The translations under genes and the position numbers were made by a program. The notes below the pieces were generated by a model. That model searched no databases. It had not been told where the DNA came from and was given only the letters and a program-made list of their open reading frames with translations. From contig NC_084472.1 in NCBI RefSeq assembly GCF_027409185.1, positions 16,912,524-16,976,523 on the forward strand: a stretch of 64,000 bases of DNA, given 5' to 3'. This document shows, piece by piece, positions 12,280-49,005 of the stretch. Origin of the DNA: Cynocephalus volans (Eukaryota > Chordata > Mammalia > Dermoptera > Cynocephalidae). Numbering within the stretch: the stretch's first letter is position 1; each line of letters begins with the position of its first letter.

Positions 12280-14019
12280 AAAATGTGAGAAACTGACCTG
12301 TGAAAGCATTACAAATGTAAGAGAATTCTCATGGTGTCTTAGTAGTGTGCAATCTTAGTTAGGTTGTCATTGAATCTACATGTAGTGATAATAATGTACT
12401 TCATTCAGAGAATAGGCTTGTCATTGAAATGCTCTTGATAAATTTTGGCCAATTAGTGCTAAGGATGTTTGGCAGTTATTTATTATCATTATTTGTATCA
12501 GTGAACTAGAAATCAGTGATTAATTTGCAGATCTTATGAGTTTTGTAATATTTGTGTGTAGCATGAACTCAGCCAGATGCATTTTATGCTGTCAGTTATT
12601 TTTTGATAGCAACAGATTTCAGTTGCCAATGCTTTCTATATAAAATAAAATGTAAAAGATAGCTATACAGAATATTTGGATCCTAACCTGACTCATGTAT
12701 ACACATGATGGGTTTCTGAAAGAAAAGAAAAACTTAGAAGTGTTATCAAGGATGTGGACCAGCTGAAATTTACATTGATTGCTAATGGGGATGCAAAATG
12801 GCGCAGCCACCATGGAAAACCGTTTAGCAGCTTCTTATGGTAAGGATATATTTAACTTTATATGACCAAGCTGTTTCATTCCTAGGTATTGCCTTGGGCA
12901 GGGGGGTGACACATGCCCACCCACCCAAAGATATATTGGAATGTTTATAGCAGCTGTGTTTATAGCTGCCCCAAACTGGAATATCCCAAAAGCCCATCAA
13001 CAAGTGAATGGATAAACAAATTATGGAATAGACATATGGTAGAATTCTACTTACCAATAAAAAATTAATGAACTGCTGATACCACGGGGCTTCAAAATGT
13101 TCATGGGAAAATGGAATTCAAAGATAAAAATAAAAAATATAAAATTTATTTTTCAACATAAACTCCATCAAGTTGAAGAGATTTTGTAAGTGATGATACC
13201 AGCCATTTAGTCCATTCCTGAAGAACTGAGGGTCCTGGGAATTTAACCATGTCAATGCAGTCTTTTTTCTGTTATTATCTGAAGAAAAGTGGGAGCCCTT
13301 TGAAGATTTTTTTAAGATTAGGAAACAAAAAGGAGTCAGGAGGAGCCAAATCAGGACTATAAGGTGGATGCCTAATGATTTCCTATTGAAACTCTTGCAA
13401 AATCACCCTTGTTTGATGAGAAGAATGAGCAAGAACATTGTCATGGTGGAGAAAGAGACTCTGGTGAAACTTTTCTGGGTAATTTTCTGCTAAAACTTTG
13501 TCTGACTTTCTCAAAATAATAAGGAAATGTTATCATTCTTTGGCCCTCCAGAAAGTCAACAAGCAAAATGCTTTGAGCATCCCAGAAAATTGTTGCCATG
13601 ACCTTTGCTCTTGACTACTTTTGCTTTGACTGGACCACTTCCACCTCTTGGTAGCCATGGCTTTGATTGTGCTTTGTCTTCAGGATCCTACTGATAAAAC
13701 CATGTTTCATCAGTTCTTTGAAGAAATGCTTCATGGTCTTGATTCCAGTTGTTTAAAATTTCTGTTGAAAGCTCTGCTCCTGTCTGCAACTGATCTGGGC
13801 GCAACACTTTTAGCACCCATCAGAAAGGATGCTCAACTTTAACTTTTCAGTTAGAATGTGTAAGCTGAACCAGTTGAGATGTCTGTGTTGTTGGCAATTT
13901 TTACTGCTGTTAATTGCTGGTCCTCTTCAATTAGGGCAAGAACAATATTGTGTTTTTCCTCATAAATTGATGTGCATAGTTTGCCGCTGCAGGCTTCATC
14001 TTCAACTTTGTCTTGTCCC

Positions 14020-14143
14020 TTTTTTTTTTTTTTTGTGCCATGCTCAGCCAGTGAGCGCACCGGCCATCCCTATACAGGATCCGAACCTGCGGCCTCGGCG
14101 CTCCCAGCGCCGCACTCTCCAGAGTGAGCCACGGGTTCGGCCC
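14020..14143 (-). mobile_element. tRNA-derived SINE inside mariner
   Basis: T-run, then CAGCCAGTGAGCGCACCGGCC, CAGGATCCGAACCTGCGGCC and the head GGGTTCGGCCC. One of three SINE pieces within 470 bp. Confidence 0.9.
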
Positions 14144-14202
14144 TTATCTTATTTTTATTATTTATTATTTACTTATTTATTTTTTATTTTTTATTATTTT
14201 TG

Positions 14203-14325
14203 TGTGTGTGTGACCGGTAAGGGGTTCGTAACCCTTGGCTTGGTGTCTGTCGCCCGCACCGCACTCAGCCAGTGAGCGCAACGGCCATCCCCATATAGGA
14301 TCCAAACCTGTGGCCTCACTCTGGA
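14203..14325 (-). mobile_element. tRNA-derived SINE, truncated head, left arm of a head-to-head pair
   Basis: Antisense 3' module GACCGGTAAGGGGTTCG followed by CCATATAGGATCCAAACCTG. It breaks off at GGCCTCACTC, where a copy in the opposite orientation starts. Confidence 0.88.
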
Positions 14326-14490
14326 GAGTGCGGTGCTGGGAGCGCCGAGGCCGCAGGTTCGGATCCTGTATAGGGTTGGATGGCCTGTGCGCTCACTGGC
14401 TGACCCCGGTACAGGCAACACCAAGTCAAGGGTTCCAATCCCCTTACCGGTCACAAAACAAAATAATAATAATAATAATAATAATAAAAT
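14322..14490 (+). mobile_element. tRNA-derived SINE, right arm of a head-to-head pair, (TAA)n tail
   Basis: Starts GGAGAGTGCGGTGCTGGGAG without the first bases of the head, carries GGTTCGGATCCTGTATAGG, the second module CAAGTCAAGGGTTCC and CCTTACCGGTC, and ends in about nine TAA/AAT units (14464-14489). With the preceding copy it forms a near-contiguous inverted repeat. Confidence 0.9.
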
Positions 14491-15231
14491 AAGTTATCCA
14501 TTTGTAAATTGCTGATTTCTTTGGGACATTGTCCCCATAAACTTTTTTTTTTTTTCCATAAACTTTTCATAAAGCATCAGTGATTTCAGTGTTCTTCTAC
14601 CTGGGGTTCACCGTATATTTGATGTTGTTCTTCCTTCAATTTTAGCAGAATTCATGTTGCTCTGTTAGGGGCTCTTTTCAAGCAGATGTCTTATCCTTCT
14701 TAGCGTCTCAAACTCGATACTGTTCAGACATGTTATAACAAGTTGGTAAAAGTTAATTTTGTTCCCAACAAAAATTTTGCAATCCATACATAGTTTTTTT
14801 TATAATCTTCTTTTTCCATGAACTTTTGAAGATCTCTTGTATATGCAACAATATGGAAGTTTCTTAGCTCTACAGTGTTAAGCGAGAAAAGCCAGATACA
14901 AAAGACCTACATATCATATGATTCTATTTATATGAAATTCTAGAAAAGATAAATCTTCAGTTAGAGAAACAAGATCAGTTGGATTTTCTAAGGACTGGGG
15001 TTGGGGATTGACTGAGCAAAGGTACAATAGAACTTTTGGGAGCCCTAAAGAATTCCCTGGACTTTCAGCGTACTAGAGATGTGGGGGGAGGGGGATTGGG
15101 GAGAGATATGTTGGGTAAAGGGCATAAAGAAAAATCACAATTTGTAATAATAATGTTTATTATAAATAATATTTTTTAAAATGACAAAAAACAGTAAATG
15201 GTTTTCTATTATTAAAATGAATTTCAAAGTT

Positions 15232-15390
15232 ATTTCCCTTTTTTTTTTTTTTTTGTCATTTTTGTGACCAGCCGCACTGCGCTCAGCCAGTGCCCTCCCT
15301 ATATAGGATCCGAACCCATGGCGGGAGCACTGCTGCGCTCTCAGCGCCGCACTCTCCCAAGTGCGCCACGTTCGGCCTATTTCCCTTTTG
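15232..15390 (-). mobile_element. tRNA-derived SINE with target-site duplication
   Basis: Antisense body with CCTATATAGGATCCGAACC, closing GTTCGGCC. Flanking TATTTCCCTTTT is present on both sides (about 15231 and 15378). Short internal deletions relative to neighbouring copies. Confidence 0.9.
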
Positions 15391-15910
15391 TAAAAATGTT
15401 ATTTGGATCAGTTTAAACAAGTACTCTAAATTGTTCCATTAAATAAATTGGTTGAAATAGAAATGGAGGCTTTGTAGATAAGACTGTCACCTTGGAATTA
15501 TTGGCTGAATTTAAATTTCACATTGAACTGTATGGTTGTGAAAATGATGCATCAAATATGGGTACTGCAAATAATCTTTACTACCTGCATTGTTTTCTAA
15601 GACTTATCTAGAAAATTAAATAATGAAAGGGTGCTTTTTGTTTAAATAAAACCGTGCATTTGTTGTAAATCCAGGAAATAAACATTCATTCAACAGAAAA
15701 AATAAAAATTAAAAGAACTTTTGGGGATAATCAAAACATCATATATTGTGCTTATAGTGTTGATTGCACAGTTTTCTACATTTGCCAAAACTCACTGAGC
15801 CATGTACTTAAAACTGGGTGCATTTTACTGTATGTAAACTATTCATAAAAATGGATTTTTTAGAAAAGAACACCTCAGGTAAAGAATTTCTGACCGTGCC
15901 TGAGAGAAGT

Positions 15911-16115
15911 GGGCCCATCATTTTAATTTTTTTTTTTTTTTTTTTTTTTTGTGACCGGTAAGGGGAACGTAACCCTCGGCTTGGTGTGCCCGGACTGCAC
16001 TCAGCCAGTGAGCGCACCGGCCTTCCCTATATAGGATCCGAACCCGCGGCCGTGGCGCTCCCAGAGCTGTACGCTCCCGAGTGAGCCACGGGGCCGGCCC
16101 CATCACTTTAATTTT
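15911..16115 (-). mobile_element. tRNA-derived SINE with target-site duplication
   Basis: A run of about 26 T, then GACCGGTAAGGGGAACG and CCCTATATAGGATCCGAACC, head GGGGCCGGCC. CCCATCATTTTAATTTTT before and CCCATCACTTTAATTTTT after are a target duplication with one mismatch. Confidence 0.92.
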
Positions 16116-17139
16116 TAAATAAGTTCATATTACTCAAAATCTCTGGAATAGCAGTAATATTCAAGTTGACAGTTAAATCTTTGTTTTCCAGCAAGTATTT
16201 AAGTGCATGTCTGTATGAAATAGTTTGCTTAAGATTTTAATCTTGTTTTTGTAGGCTATGAATTTTACAATTTTAGGGATATCTTAGATTTATGTAAACA
16301 CTGTAAGGGAAGTTTGGGATATTTTTGTGGTTGTTTTGTTAAGCTATTAAATCCTGATATGTTGAAAAGGGATCTCAAATATTAAGCATTGTCATGTGAT
16401 TTGAGTAGTATATAACTTAAGATACTTTCCCAAACTAAAACTGGCTTATACGTAGGCATTCATTATCTCACATAATAAAATTTCTGGAGTTAACGTGTGT
16501 CTTAGGGTTATTTAGTTCAGTACTTGAACAGCACCAGTATGGACCCAAGTTCCATTCGTGTGTCTGCCCTCCCATTCTCAGTACACTGATGTACTCTTTT
16601 CTGATGGGTACTTGGTGGTCTCCAAATGGCTGTCCCAGATTTAGGCATCACAGATGATAATGTCTAGGGAAGGAAAACAGAATATTCCCGTCTTGTATTC
16701 CTTTTTACAAGTGAGGAAAACTTCCTAGAAGCCCATGCTCATGGCTCAACAAGGTATCTGACAAAAGGAATAAGACTGCATGAGTGGCTTAAATCAATGA
16801 TTACTACTACCTAGGCCTGGACAGACGCTGAACCTCCCCTGAAGGACTTGGCACCTGGAAGGAGGGCGAGCAAAATCAGGATTCTTTTGTCAGAGGAGGA
16901 GGAGAGTGGCCATTGAGTAACCAAGTGTCTGTTGTATGAGATTCCACTAAGACCGAAGGAGAGGAACAGTGAATTAGACAAAGAAATGATAGAAAGCTTC
17001 TTGATAATAAGTGTGTGTTCCCAACTTTTGAAGATATTACGTTCCAAAAATTCTCCATGTTTTCATGACCTAGTCATTAATTTATTCTTCAACTTACTGT
17101 GGGTTTTTTTATCTTAGCTTTTATCTTCATGTTGTTAAC

Positions 17140-18715
17140 AAATGCTCTTGCTAAAGTTGCCAGTGAGCTCCTAATTACTAACCAGTTGGCCTTTTAAAAT
17201 CAATTTAAATGCTACTTGATTTCATTGTGGTCTTTAATAGTGCTGTATTAGCCATTTTCTTCCTGAAATTCTGCCTCTTTATTCCCACTATACTATTCTA
17301 CTTGATAAAATCTGATTAAATTATAAAATACTTCAACATACAAAAAGAGTAATATCTATTATCCACATTTGACACAAAAACATTTTTCTCTATTTGCTTC
17401 AGGTTTCTTTTAAGAAAAAAAATGCAACAGATATAGTTGAAACTCTTTCCCAACGCATTCCACTGTCTTAAAGTTGATTATCATCTTTTCCAACTATGTT
17501 TTTATATTTATGGAAGTATTCCAACTCTAATTGCAGCTTCCTAATTTCTTTCCCTGTCCATCCTTGCATGTAGGTGACCTCCACATTGTATTAATTCTTT
17601 ACTTCTAAATCGGTACCTTGGGTCAGTTTTATTATCTTCAAAAGGTTTAGTTGAAAGTGTGGAAATATTTTTGTTTAGTCTTTCTTTGGTTTCCACCTTC
17701 TTCTGAGCTTTGAACTTATTATCAATCCCTCACTAGACTTCATGACACGATGCCCCATAAGCACTCAAACAAATATCTGAAACTGAACTCATTGGTCCGA
17801 AAAACTGTTCTTCTCTCCTCTACCTCAGTTGTGGTGTAACTTTCCACCTGGTTCGACCTAAAAACTTGGAGTCATCAAACCCTTAACGCATATGTCTTGT
17901 TACTGCTTTTAAAGTGTTCAATAAATACTGTAGAGTGAACAAATGACTTTTTCTTCATGTTGCCTCTCCCCATATTCACCTGATCATCTAAACTTGATTA
18001 TTCTGCTTATTACACACTTCTCATTTTCCCCTTCATCATTGGCCCCACAGGGTTCCTGATTTGTCCTTTCTGACATGGGTCATTGCAGTAGTTTTATAAC
18101 TCGCCTGACTTCTACTGTTACTTTGCCTTTCCAGCCTATGATTCACCTTTCTGTTATAGTCATTTAAAAACAAGTATCTTCTCTTGCTGCTTACCTTTTT
18201 AAAAATCCCTGAATAGCTTCCTAATGCTTCCTAGGTAAAGTATAAAAGTTATTGCATAGTGAACTATCCTTTATAAATTCTCCTCTGTCTCTAGCTGCCT
18301 GTCCTGCTATGCTCACAAACACCCCATTACACTCGTGCCACAGAAGAGTTTTCTGTTCCCAGAATACACCGTGCTTCTTCAAGCATCTGAGCCATTCTGC
18401 ACATTTTTCATTCTTCCTGGGATATCCTGTTTCCTTTCCCTAAATATCCAACTCTTCAGGACCTAACTCAGATGCTATTTCCTTTGCAAAACTTTCTTTC
18501 CCAAGTACCCAAGGTAGAGCTGATAACTTCTGTTGTATTCCCATGGTGTTTTGCACATACCTCCAGTCTAGCATGTTTTCTCACTCTAGCATTTTTCACA
18601 TTTTATAGTACTGTGTTTCTTACACTTATTTGTGACCTTTTTAAAGAAAGGGGACCGTTTATTGCCATCCTCAGCTCCTTTTACAGTGTCTAATATATGT
18701 TGTTAATAAATGTAT
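17140..18715 (+). mobile_element. Ancient L2 LINE, sense
   Basis: Pyrimidine-rich sense L2: AGTGAGCTCCTAATTACTAACC, TGAAACTGAACTCATTGGTCC, AAAAACTTGGAGTCATC, CCTGAATAGCTTCC, and a 3' end with AGTGTCTAATATATG then AATAAATGTATA. ORFs here are L2 remnants. Confidence 0.75.
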
Positions 18716-19559
18716 ATATCTGTCAGTCAGCAGCTTGAAACTGAGAAGAGACTTTCCCGTGTAAGTGTTTTAAATGATATGTTTCTAAGACAACCCGTAA
18801 AAATCTGTTGAACTCATCTTGCACCTGAAGTTTACTTACAAATGTAGGCTGTGATTTACATTTTTAGTAACCTTTCTAAATGTGATGGGCAGTAATGATG
18901 ACTCCTTTGTGTTGATACTGGGGTGCTAGTGGAACTGGGCTGAAGATGGTGGTCTGTCCCAGAGCTATTGAAAAGGGTAACTGGGTGTATGTGAGGAGTT
19001 GCGCCAAAGACTCTGGATTAAGAAAAAGAGGCTGGAGGACAGGTTAAAGTAGTAATGGAAGACTTGATAGTGTGAGGGAAAAAAGGTGTGACTGTTGAAG
19101 GAAGAGGACTTGAAGTTAGGTGTGGTGTCTTACAGGGAGATTACTGAGTAGAGAAGGTTCCTACTGGGTGAGGAAGAAGGTGGAGGATGAGGAATTAAGG
19201 AAGCTGGGAATGGAAACAGAAGTGGGAGGGTAATTATAGTAGTCTCTCTGTTGTGATTGACATGGTGTTTTGCAGTCACCTGCTATCAAATTTAAAATAA
19301 ATTACAGTAGTTGCTAGCTTTTCCTCATAATTTTTTTCCTTCATACAACTGTTATTCTTTCAAAGTCTAATTTATGTCATTGTTATTAATATATTTTTAA
19401 TATTTAGACTTTGGATATAGGTAATTTTGAAAACTCCTTATACTGATATTTTCATATATTTTCAGTTTACATATTTTGTGGATATATGTTGATTGTCGGT
19501 TAAAATTCACCCTTCAGCCTTGAGATTTAAGTCAGAATTTTCTAATCTGATAAGCAAAA

Positions 19560-19990
19560 AAGGAATTTTGCTTTAATTTGCATTCATTAAAAGACTGGGA
19601 AGTTTGCATGTATTTTCATATGTTAATTGGCCTTCCAGATTTTTTTGTGAATTGCCTCTACATAGGCTTTCCTGTTTTTCTGTGGAGCTATCTTCTTTTC
19701 TTGTATAAAAGTTGTCTATTAATATCAACCAGTTTTCTTTCATATGTGTACATTTATGTGTATATTGAGAGAGCAAGAAAGAGCATGAGCAAGTACAAAG
19801 ATATTTTCCCTATTTCTTATATCTTTAGTTTCACTTAAGAGGTTTTGTCCCCACCCCTGCCCCCATTTGGAAGTTACATGATTGTATCTATTAATCTTTT
19901 CCTTTAAGGTTTATACTTACATTATGATTTAAAAGACTTTTCCAATCCCAGATCATGAAATTACTTACCTTTAGTTTTTTCTTATACTTT
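19560..19990 (-). mobile_element. Old L1 3' fragment
   Basis: TTTTTGTGAATTGCC and TTGTATAAAAGTTGTC resemble antisense old L1 ORF2/3' UTR. Very diverged. Confidence 0.45.
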
Positions 19991-20439
19991 TAGTAGCAAT
20001 TGCCTTTTATATATTTAGCTTATAATTTCCTCATAGTATTTCAGTATATATTTAAAGTCTTAGACCCGGTCATGTTTAATACTTGTACTTAACCGTCCCA
20101 TATTTAGAATATGCCCATTTAAGAGAGTGTTCAGAAAACCTTCTGATCCTGAGATTCTGAGAATGCTTCTATTTTAATATTTACAGCTACATTTAAAATT
20201 AATATTATACAGCCGAGTTTGTAAATGTTTAGTTTTTCAGAATTTATGAGTTAGTCATCTTATTACTCACCTACCTCCTTTTGAGTGTCATAGGAAGGGG
20301 AAAACTGCAAATAGGAGTGATTTTTAAAAGTAAATGAATTAGTGAAATCTACATCAGTGCTTCTGTTGGAGTTCAATAGACTATTGTAGATTTTGTAATA
20401 TTAGTAAACCTCTGCTGTGTGCACGTCACACTGGTAGAC

Positions 20440-20800
20440 CATACAGTGGGCAAGAGATGAGTAAGGTACAAAGTACAACTCTAGCATTTAAGGAATGTAC
20501 TGCTATTAATTTGGAGGTGGGTTGGGAATTAGGTCAGTAAGCAAAAAATAGGATACAAAACAGAATAAAGTAAGAGTCCCATATGAGAATCTCCACAAAT
20601 ATACATTGGTGGTTTTAAGGAAGTAGATATTTTCCAATTATAGAGAAAGCCTGAATGGAAAAGCAACACTTGTGATGACCATCAGTGAATGGATAGGATT
20701 TTAGCAGGTAGAGATGCGGGAAGAGTATTTTGGACAAAAGGCAGTTTTAGAGGGAAAAACTCATTAAAAATGGGAAAGCACAGGGCATACCTTTTGGGGA
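20440..20800 (-). mobile_element. L2-like fragment
   Basis: Purine-rich antisense L2 texture (GCCTGAATGGAAAAGC, GGTAGAGATGCGGGAAGAGTATTTTGG). Assignment rests on resemblance only. Confidence 0.4.
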
Positions 20801-20949
20801 TATAGGATTTTTTTTTGTATGTGTTAACATAAAATAAGTATGAGAAAATAGTAAGGGATAAAGTTGGAAATATTGTCAAGATATCTTTGATAAGCATTGG
20901 GGTTGTGTCTATTGACAGGGAAGGGAAAAGGTAGAGATCTACTTTGTCT

Positions 20950-21480
20950 TATATGGCAGCCACTAGCCACATACAGCTGTTGAGCCTTTGAAATGTGACT
21001 AGTCCAAATTGAGATGTGCTGGTAGTGCAAAATACATACTGGGTTTCTAAGACTTAGTACAGAAAAAAAAAGAGACTATGAAACATCTTATGAAAAAGTT
21101 TTATATTGATTACATGTTGAAATGATTATATTTTAGATACATTGGGTTAAATAAAATATACAGTCATCCCTCAGTGTATGTGGGGTATTTGTTCCAGAAC
21201 CCCTGCCTATACCAAAATCTGTGGACCTGTGTACAGGGAAAATCGCTCTCCGTGTACGGGTACCATGTGCAAATATTATGTTTTCGATCCCTGGTTGGTT
21301 GAAAAAAATCTGTGCACAAGTGGACATGTGTAGTTCAAACCCATGTTTAAGTGTAAACTTGTGTTATTAAAGCTAACTAACTTGTTTCTTTATACTTTTA
21401 AAATATGGCTATTAGAATATTTTAAGTTATGTATGTGGCTCCCATTTGTGACTTAGGTTATATTTCTATTGCATAGTGCT
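20950..21480 (+). mobile_element. hAT-type MITE interrupted by a Tigger MITE
   Basis: TATGGCAGCCACTAGCCACAT at the left, GTGACTAGTCC in the interior and ATGTGGCTCCCATTTGTGAC at the right are typical of a common hAT non-autonomous family. A second element lies at 21163-21345. Confidence 0.6.
21163..21345 (-). mobile_element. Tigger-type (pogo) MITE nested in a hAT element
   Basis: ACAGTCATCCCTCAGTGTATG, CCAGAACCCCTGCCTATACC and TTCGATCCCTGGTTGGTTG match the usual short Tigger derivatives. Confidence 0.65.
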
Positions 21481-21544
21481 GGTATAGATAGAAAGAATAC
21501 GAAATAGTGGGTAATTGCTAATACCCACAATGTAGCCATATTGT

Positions 21545-21730
21545 CTAGAACTTGTAATATAGTTGAGTTAATCCTCACGGTAAACCATATGAGGTAGGTG
21601 ATACTTCTTCAAGGTAACTGGGGTGCAGAAGGGTTAAGCAATATACCTGAAATCACTCCGCTACTAAGTAGGAAGCCAGGATTCAAATGTAGGCCTCTCT
21701 GGCTCAGAGCCTGTGGTGTTCCCGACATGC
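21545..21730 (-). mobile_element. MIR SINE
   Basis: Antisense MIR: TTAATCCTCACGGTAAACCATATGAGGTAGG, GGGTTAAGCAATATACC, TACTAAGTAGGAAGCCAGGATTC, GAGCCTGTGGTG. It ends about 270 bp upstream of YES1 exon 2. Confidence 0.85.
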
Positions 21731-22008
21731 TGTGGCATGTTGTCATTGGACTATTAAAAGTGGTTGAGTTTGTGAATGACGTGAATGGAGTCGGGCTTTA
21801 ACAGAATCGTAATAAAAATAAATGAGGGAAGAGGCTTCATTTTCAGCTGTTTGTGGTGTTTTTTGTTTTTTCTGTTTTATGCAATTCAAAATTTTTGCCG
21901 GAGAAAGTGCCTTGTTTAAAGTCAGCTTTTGAATTGTATCTTTTTGAAGTATTCTTCATGCTCACTGACTCTCAAAATATTTGCCTTATTGCCTCTGTAG
22001 ATTTGATA

Positions 22009-47264
<25,256 letters not shown>

Positions 47265-48017
47265 TCCAAGTAGCCTGTTTTATATGCACAAATCTGCCAA
47301 AATGTAAAGAACTTTGTAGAGTTCCTCACTTACATACAGGAATCAAAAGAAGAACATCTTCACTCCGCGTGTATTTAATGGTAAACTGGAATTCCAGATA
47401 TAGTTGCACAAAACCACTTTTTTTTTCCAAGTGTTAAACTGTAAAGTACCAATGATGATTTTCCAACTTATTTCATGCTCCAAAGAAAGTAGAGCTAAGA
47501 TACTGATGATAGCATGGTCATGAAGAGTAACAAGGCTATTGTTTATAAATCATTTCCTTGCTTTTCTTCCCCCAGCTGAGAATAGTTAAGAGAAAATTAT
47601 TTATTGTTATAGACAAAACTTGGGAGATTAAAAGTTATACCATAATGAAATCTAAAACTAAGGATCTTAATGGGACCAAATAATTTCATTCCAGTTTTTA
47701 AATATCTTTTGCATTTATTATTCTCAAAAGTTTTTTTCTAAGTTAATCAGCCAATATGCAATCTTAATATGTGCCTCCTTTTGCATGGAAAAGGGTCAGG
47801 TTTTTCAGAACCAAAAAAGGAATATAAACGTCATCTAAAACTTGATTAAATGTTAGACCACAGTAGTAGAATTTGAAAGTAGATTGAACTATGTTGATAC
47901 TCATTCGTGGAACTGGAAAATAGAATAAGAAATTTTTCACTTCAGTCATTTTCTGAATAGTTCAGTTTAGAGTAATGAAGGTAACTAGAAACTGAGTTGA
48001 TCTTTCATAAGGTGCAT

Positions 48018-48190
48018 TAATTTTTTTTTTCTTTTTTTGACTGGTAAGGGGATCACATCCTCAGCCAGGTGTGGTCTGCACCACGCTCAGCCAGCACGTG
48101 AACCAGCCATCCCTATATAGGATCCGAACCCGCATCCTCGGTGCTCCCAGCGCCGCAATCTCCCGAGTGAGCCACGGGGCTGGCCCTTAA
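48018..48190 (-). mobile_element. tRNA-derived SINE inserted in the YES1 3' UTR
   Basis: T-run, GACTGGTAAGGGGATC, ACCACGCTCAGCCAGC, CCCTATATAGGATCCGAACC, then the head CACGGGGCTGGCCC. A TTAATTTTTTTT-like sequence on both sides may be the target duplication. Transcribed with YES1 in antisense orientation. Confidence 0.93.
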
Positions 48191-48994
48191 TTTTTTTTAA
48201 AGGCAATATATAATGGAAATTGTACCATCCAATCCGAGGGGAAGTGTTTTAATTTTTAGATAGCATGAAATGTAAGACCACTCATTTAAACAGTCCTTTT
48301 TTAAAAAATAGGACTTGGTACTGTGAGATGTTGCTAATATGTTCTTACGGTGATGGGTGCCACAAATTGAAAATGTCACTGAATCAGGGACTTGAATGCA
48401 CTTTTGCTTGTATTGAATATAGACTAAGAGAGGAAAATGTATTTAAAAGAAACATGAGAAAAGAATGTGAAAGTTTTACAGGTAGAGGGATGGAATGTAA
48501 TGTTTAATGTAGATGTCATGGAGTGGCAAAATGGCTTTGCTGGCACTCAAAGCTCCTCACTTAGCTGTTTTCTGAGACGTCAAGAGATATGAGGTATGAC
48601 TGTAAAACTAGCATACACACTAAATGAGTGTTACATCCTCAAAATAGTGAAGTTAAGGCTTCACACTAATTCCAGTGATATAGCTTTTATGAAAAATATT
48701 TTTAGAATTCCAGTTTTCAAATCCATGTTTGGATCTACATTCACTTTTTAAATATACTTAATGGTCATCATTTTTTCTCTTTTAGAATATAGTTAATTTG
48801 AGGTGGGAAAACATTCTGAATAATAACAGTAGTAGTAAAAAGGGGAACAGTTTTTGCCCATTTGAAATGCGGAAGTGAAACACACAAAAAAAGACAGATT
48901 TTTATGACTAACTCAGAAAGAAATTCCAAAATATGAATTCGAATAGCAGTATTACTGGTTTATGTGTCTAGCAAAGGAAAAACTGACTCTGATA

Positions 48995-49005
48995 AATAAA
49001 ATAAA
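48995..49005 (+). terminator. Possible alternative YES1 polyadenylation signals
   Basis: Two overlapping AATAAA hexamers (48995-49000 and 49000-49005) within the 3' UTR. Whether they are used cannot be told from sequence. Confidence 0.35.

Larger units (their letters stand above)
13082..14839 (-). mobile_element. Mariner transposon (Hsmar2-like), decayed
   Basis: TA dinucleotides at 13080-13081 and 14840-14841 flank inverted ends GGGGCTTCAAAATGTTCATGG and CCATGAACTTTTGAAGATCTC. The transposase is on the minus strand. The second and third catalytic aspartates are visible: the HHDN motif (D codon 13440-13442) and YSPDLAPPD (D codon 13335-13337). They are exactly 35 codons apart, as in mariner D34D. 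A TAG at 13383-13385 lies between them and there is at least one frameshift upstream, so it is inactive. SINEs at 14020-14490 interrupt the gene. Confidence 0.88.
12730..15180 (+). mobile_element. L1 3' segment split by a mariner element
   Basis: Sense L1 ORF2 end (CAAGTGAATGGATAAACAAAT near 13000) runs to ACTGCTGATA at 13081 and resumes at 14842 with TATGCAACAATATGG and AAGCGAGAAAAGCCAGA. The two halves rejoin cleanly when the mariner is removed. Confidence 0.8.
1..22000 (+). other. YES1: YES1 intron 1 (3' part) ending at the exon 2 acceptor
   Basis: No coding exon is visible before 22001. The stretch ends in a pyrimidine-rich tract and a CTGTAG acceptor directly before the exon holding the YES1 start codon, so it is read as the 3' part of the long first intron. 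The non-coding first exon and promoter would lie off the left edge. The content is almost wholly repeat-derived and is listed element by element below. Stretches where I recognise nothing are roughly 100-920, 1025-2260, 5420-6150, 6290-7080, 7765-8265, 16105-17140 and 18720-19560. Confidence 0.85.

Noticed and set aside
13829-14275. 148-codon forward ORF near 13.9 kb
   Set aside because: It is the wrong strand of the mariner transposase plus SINE sequence.
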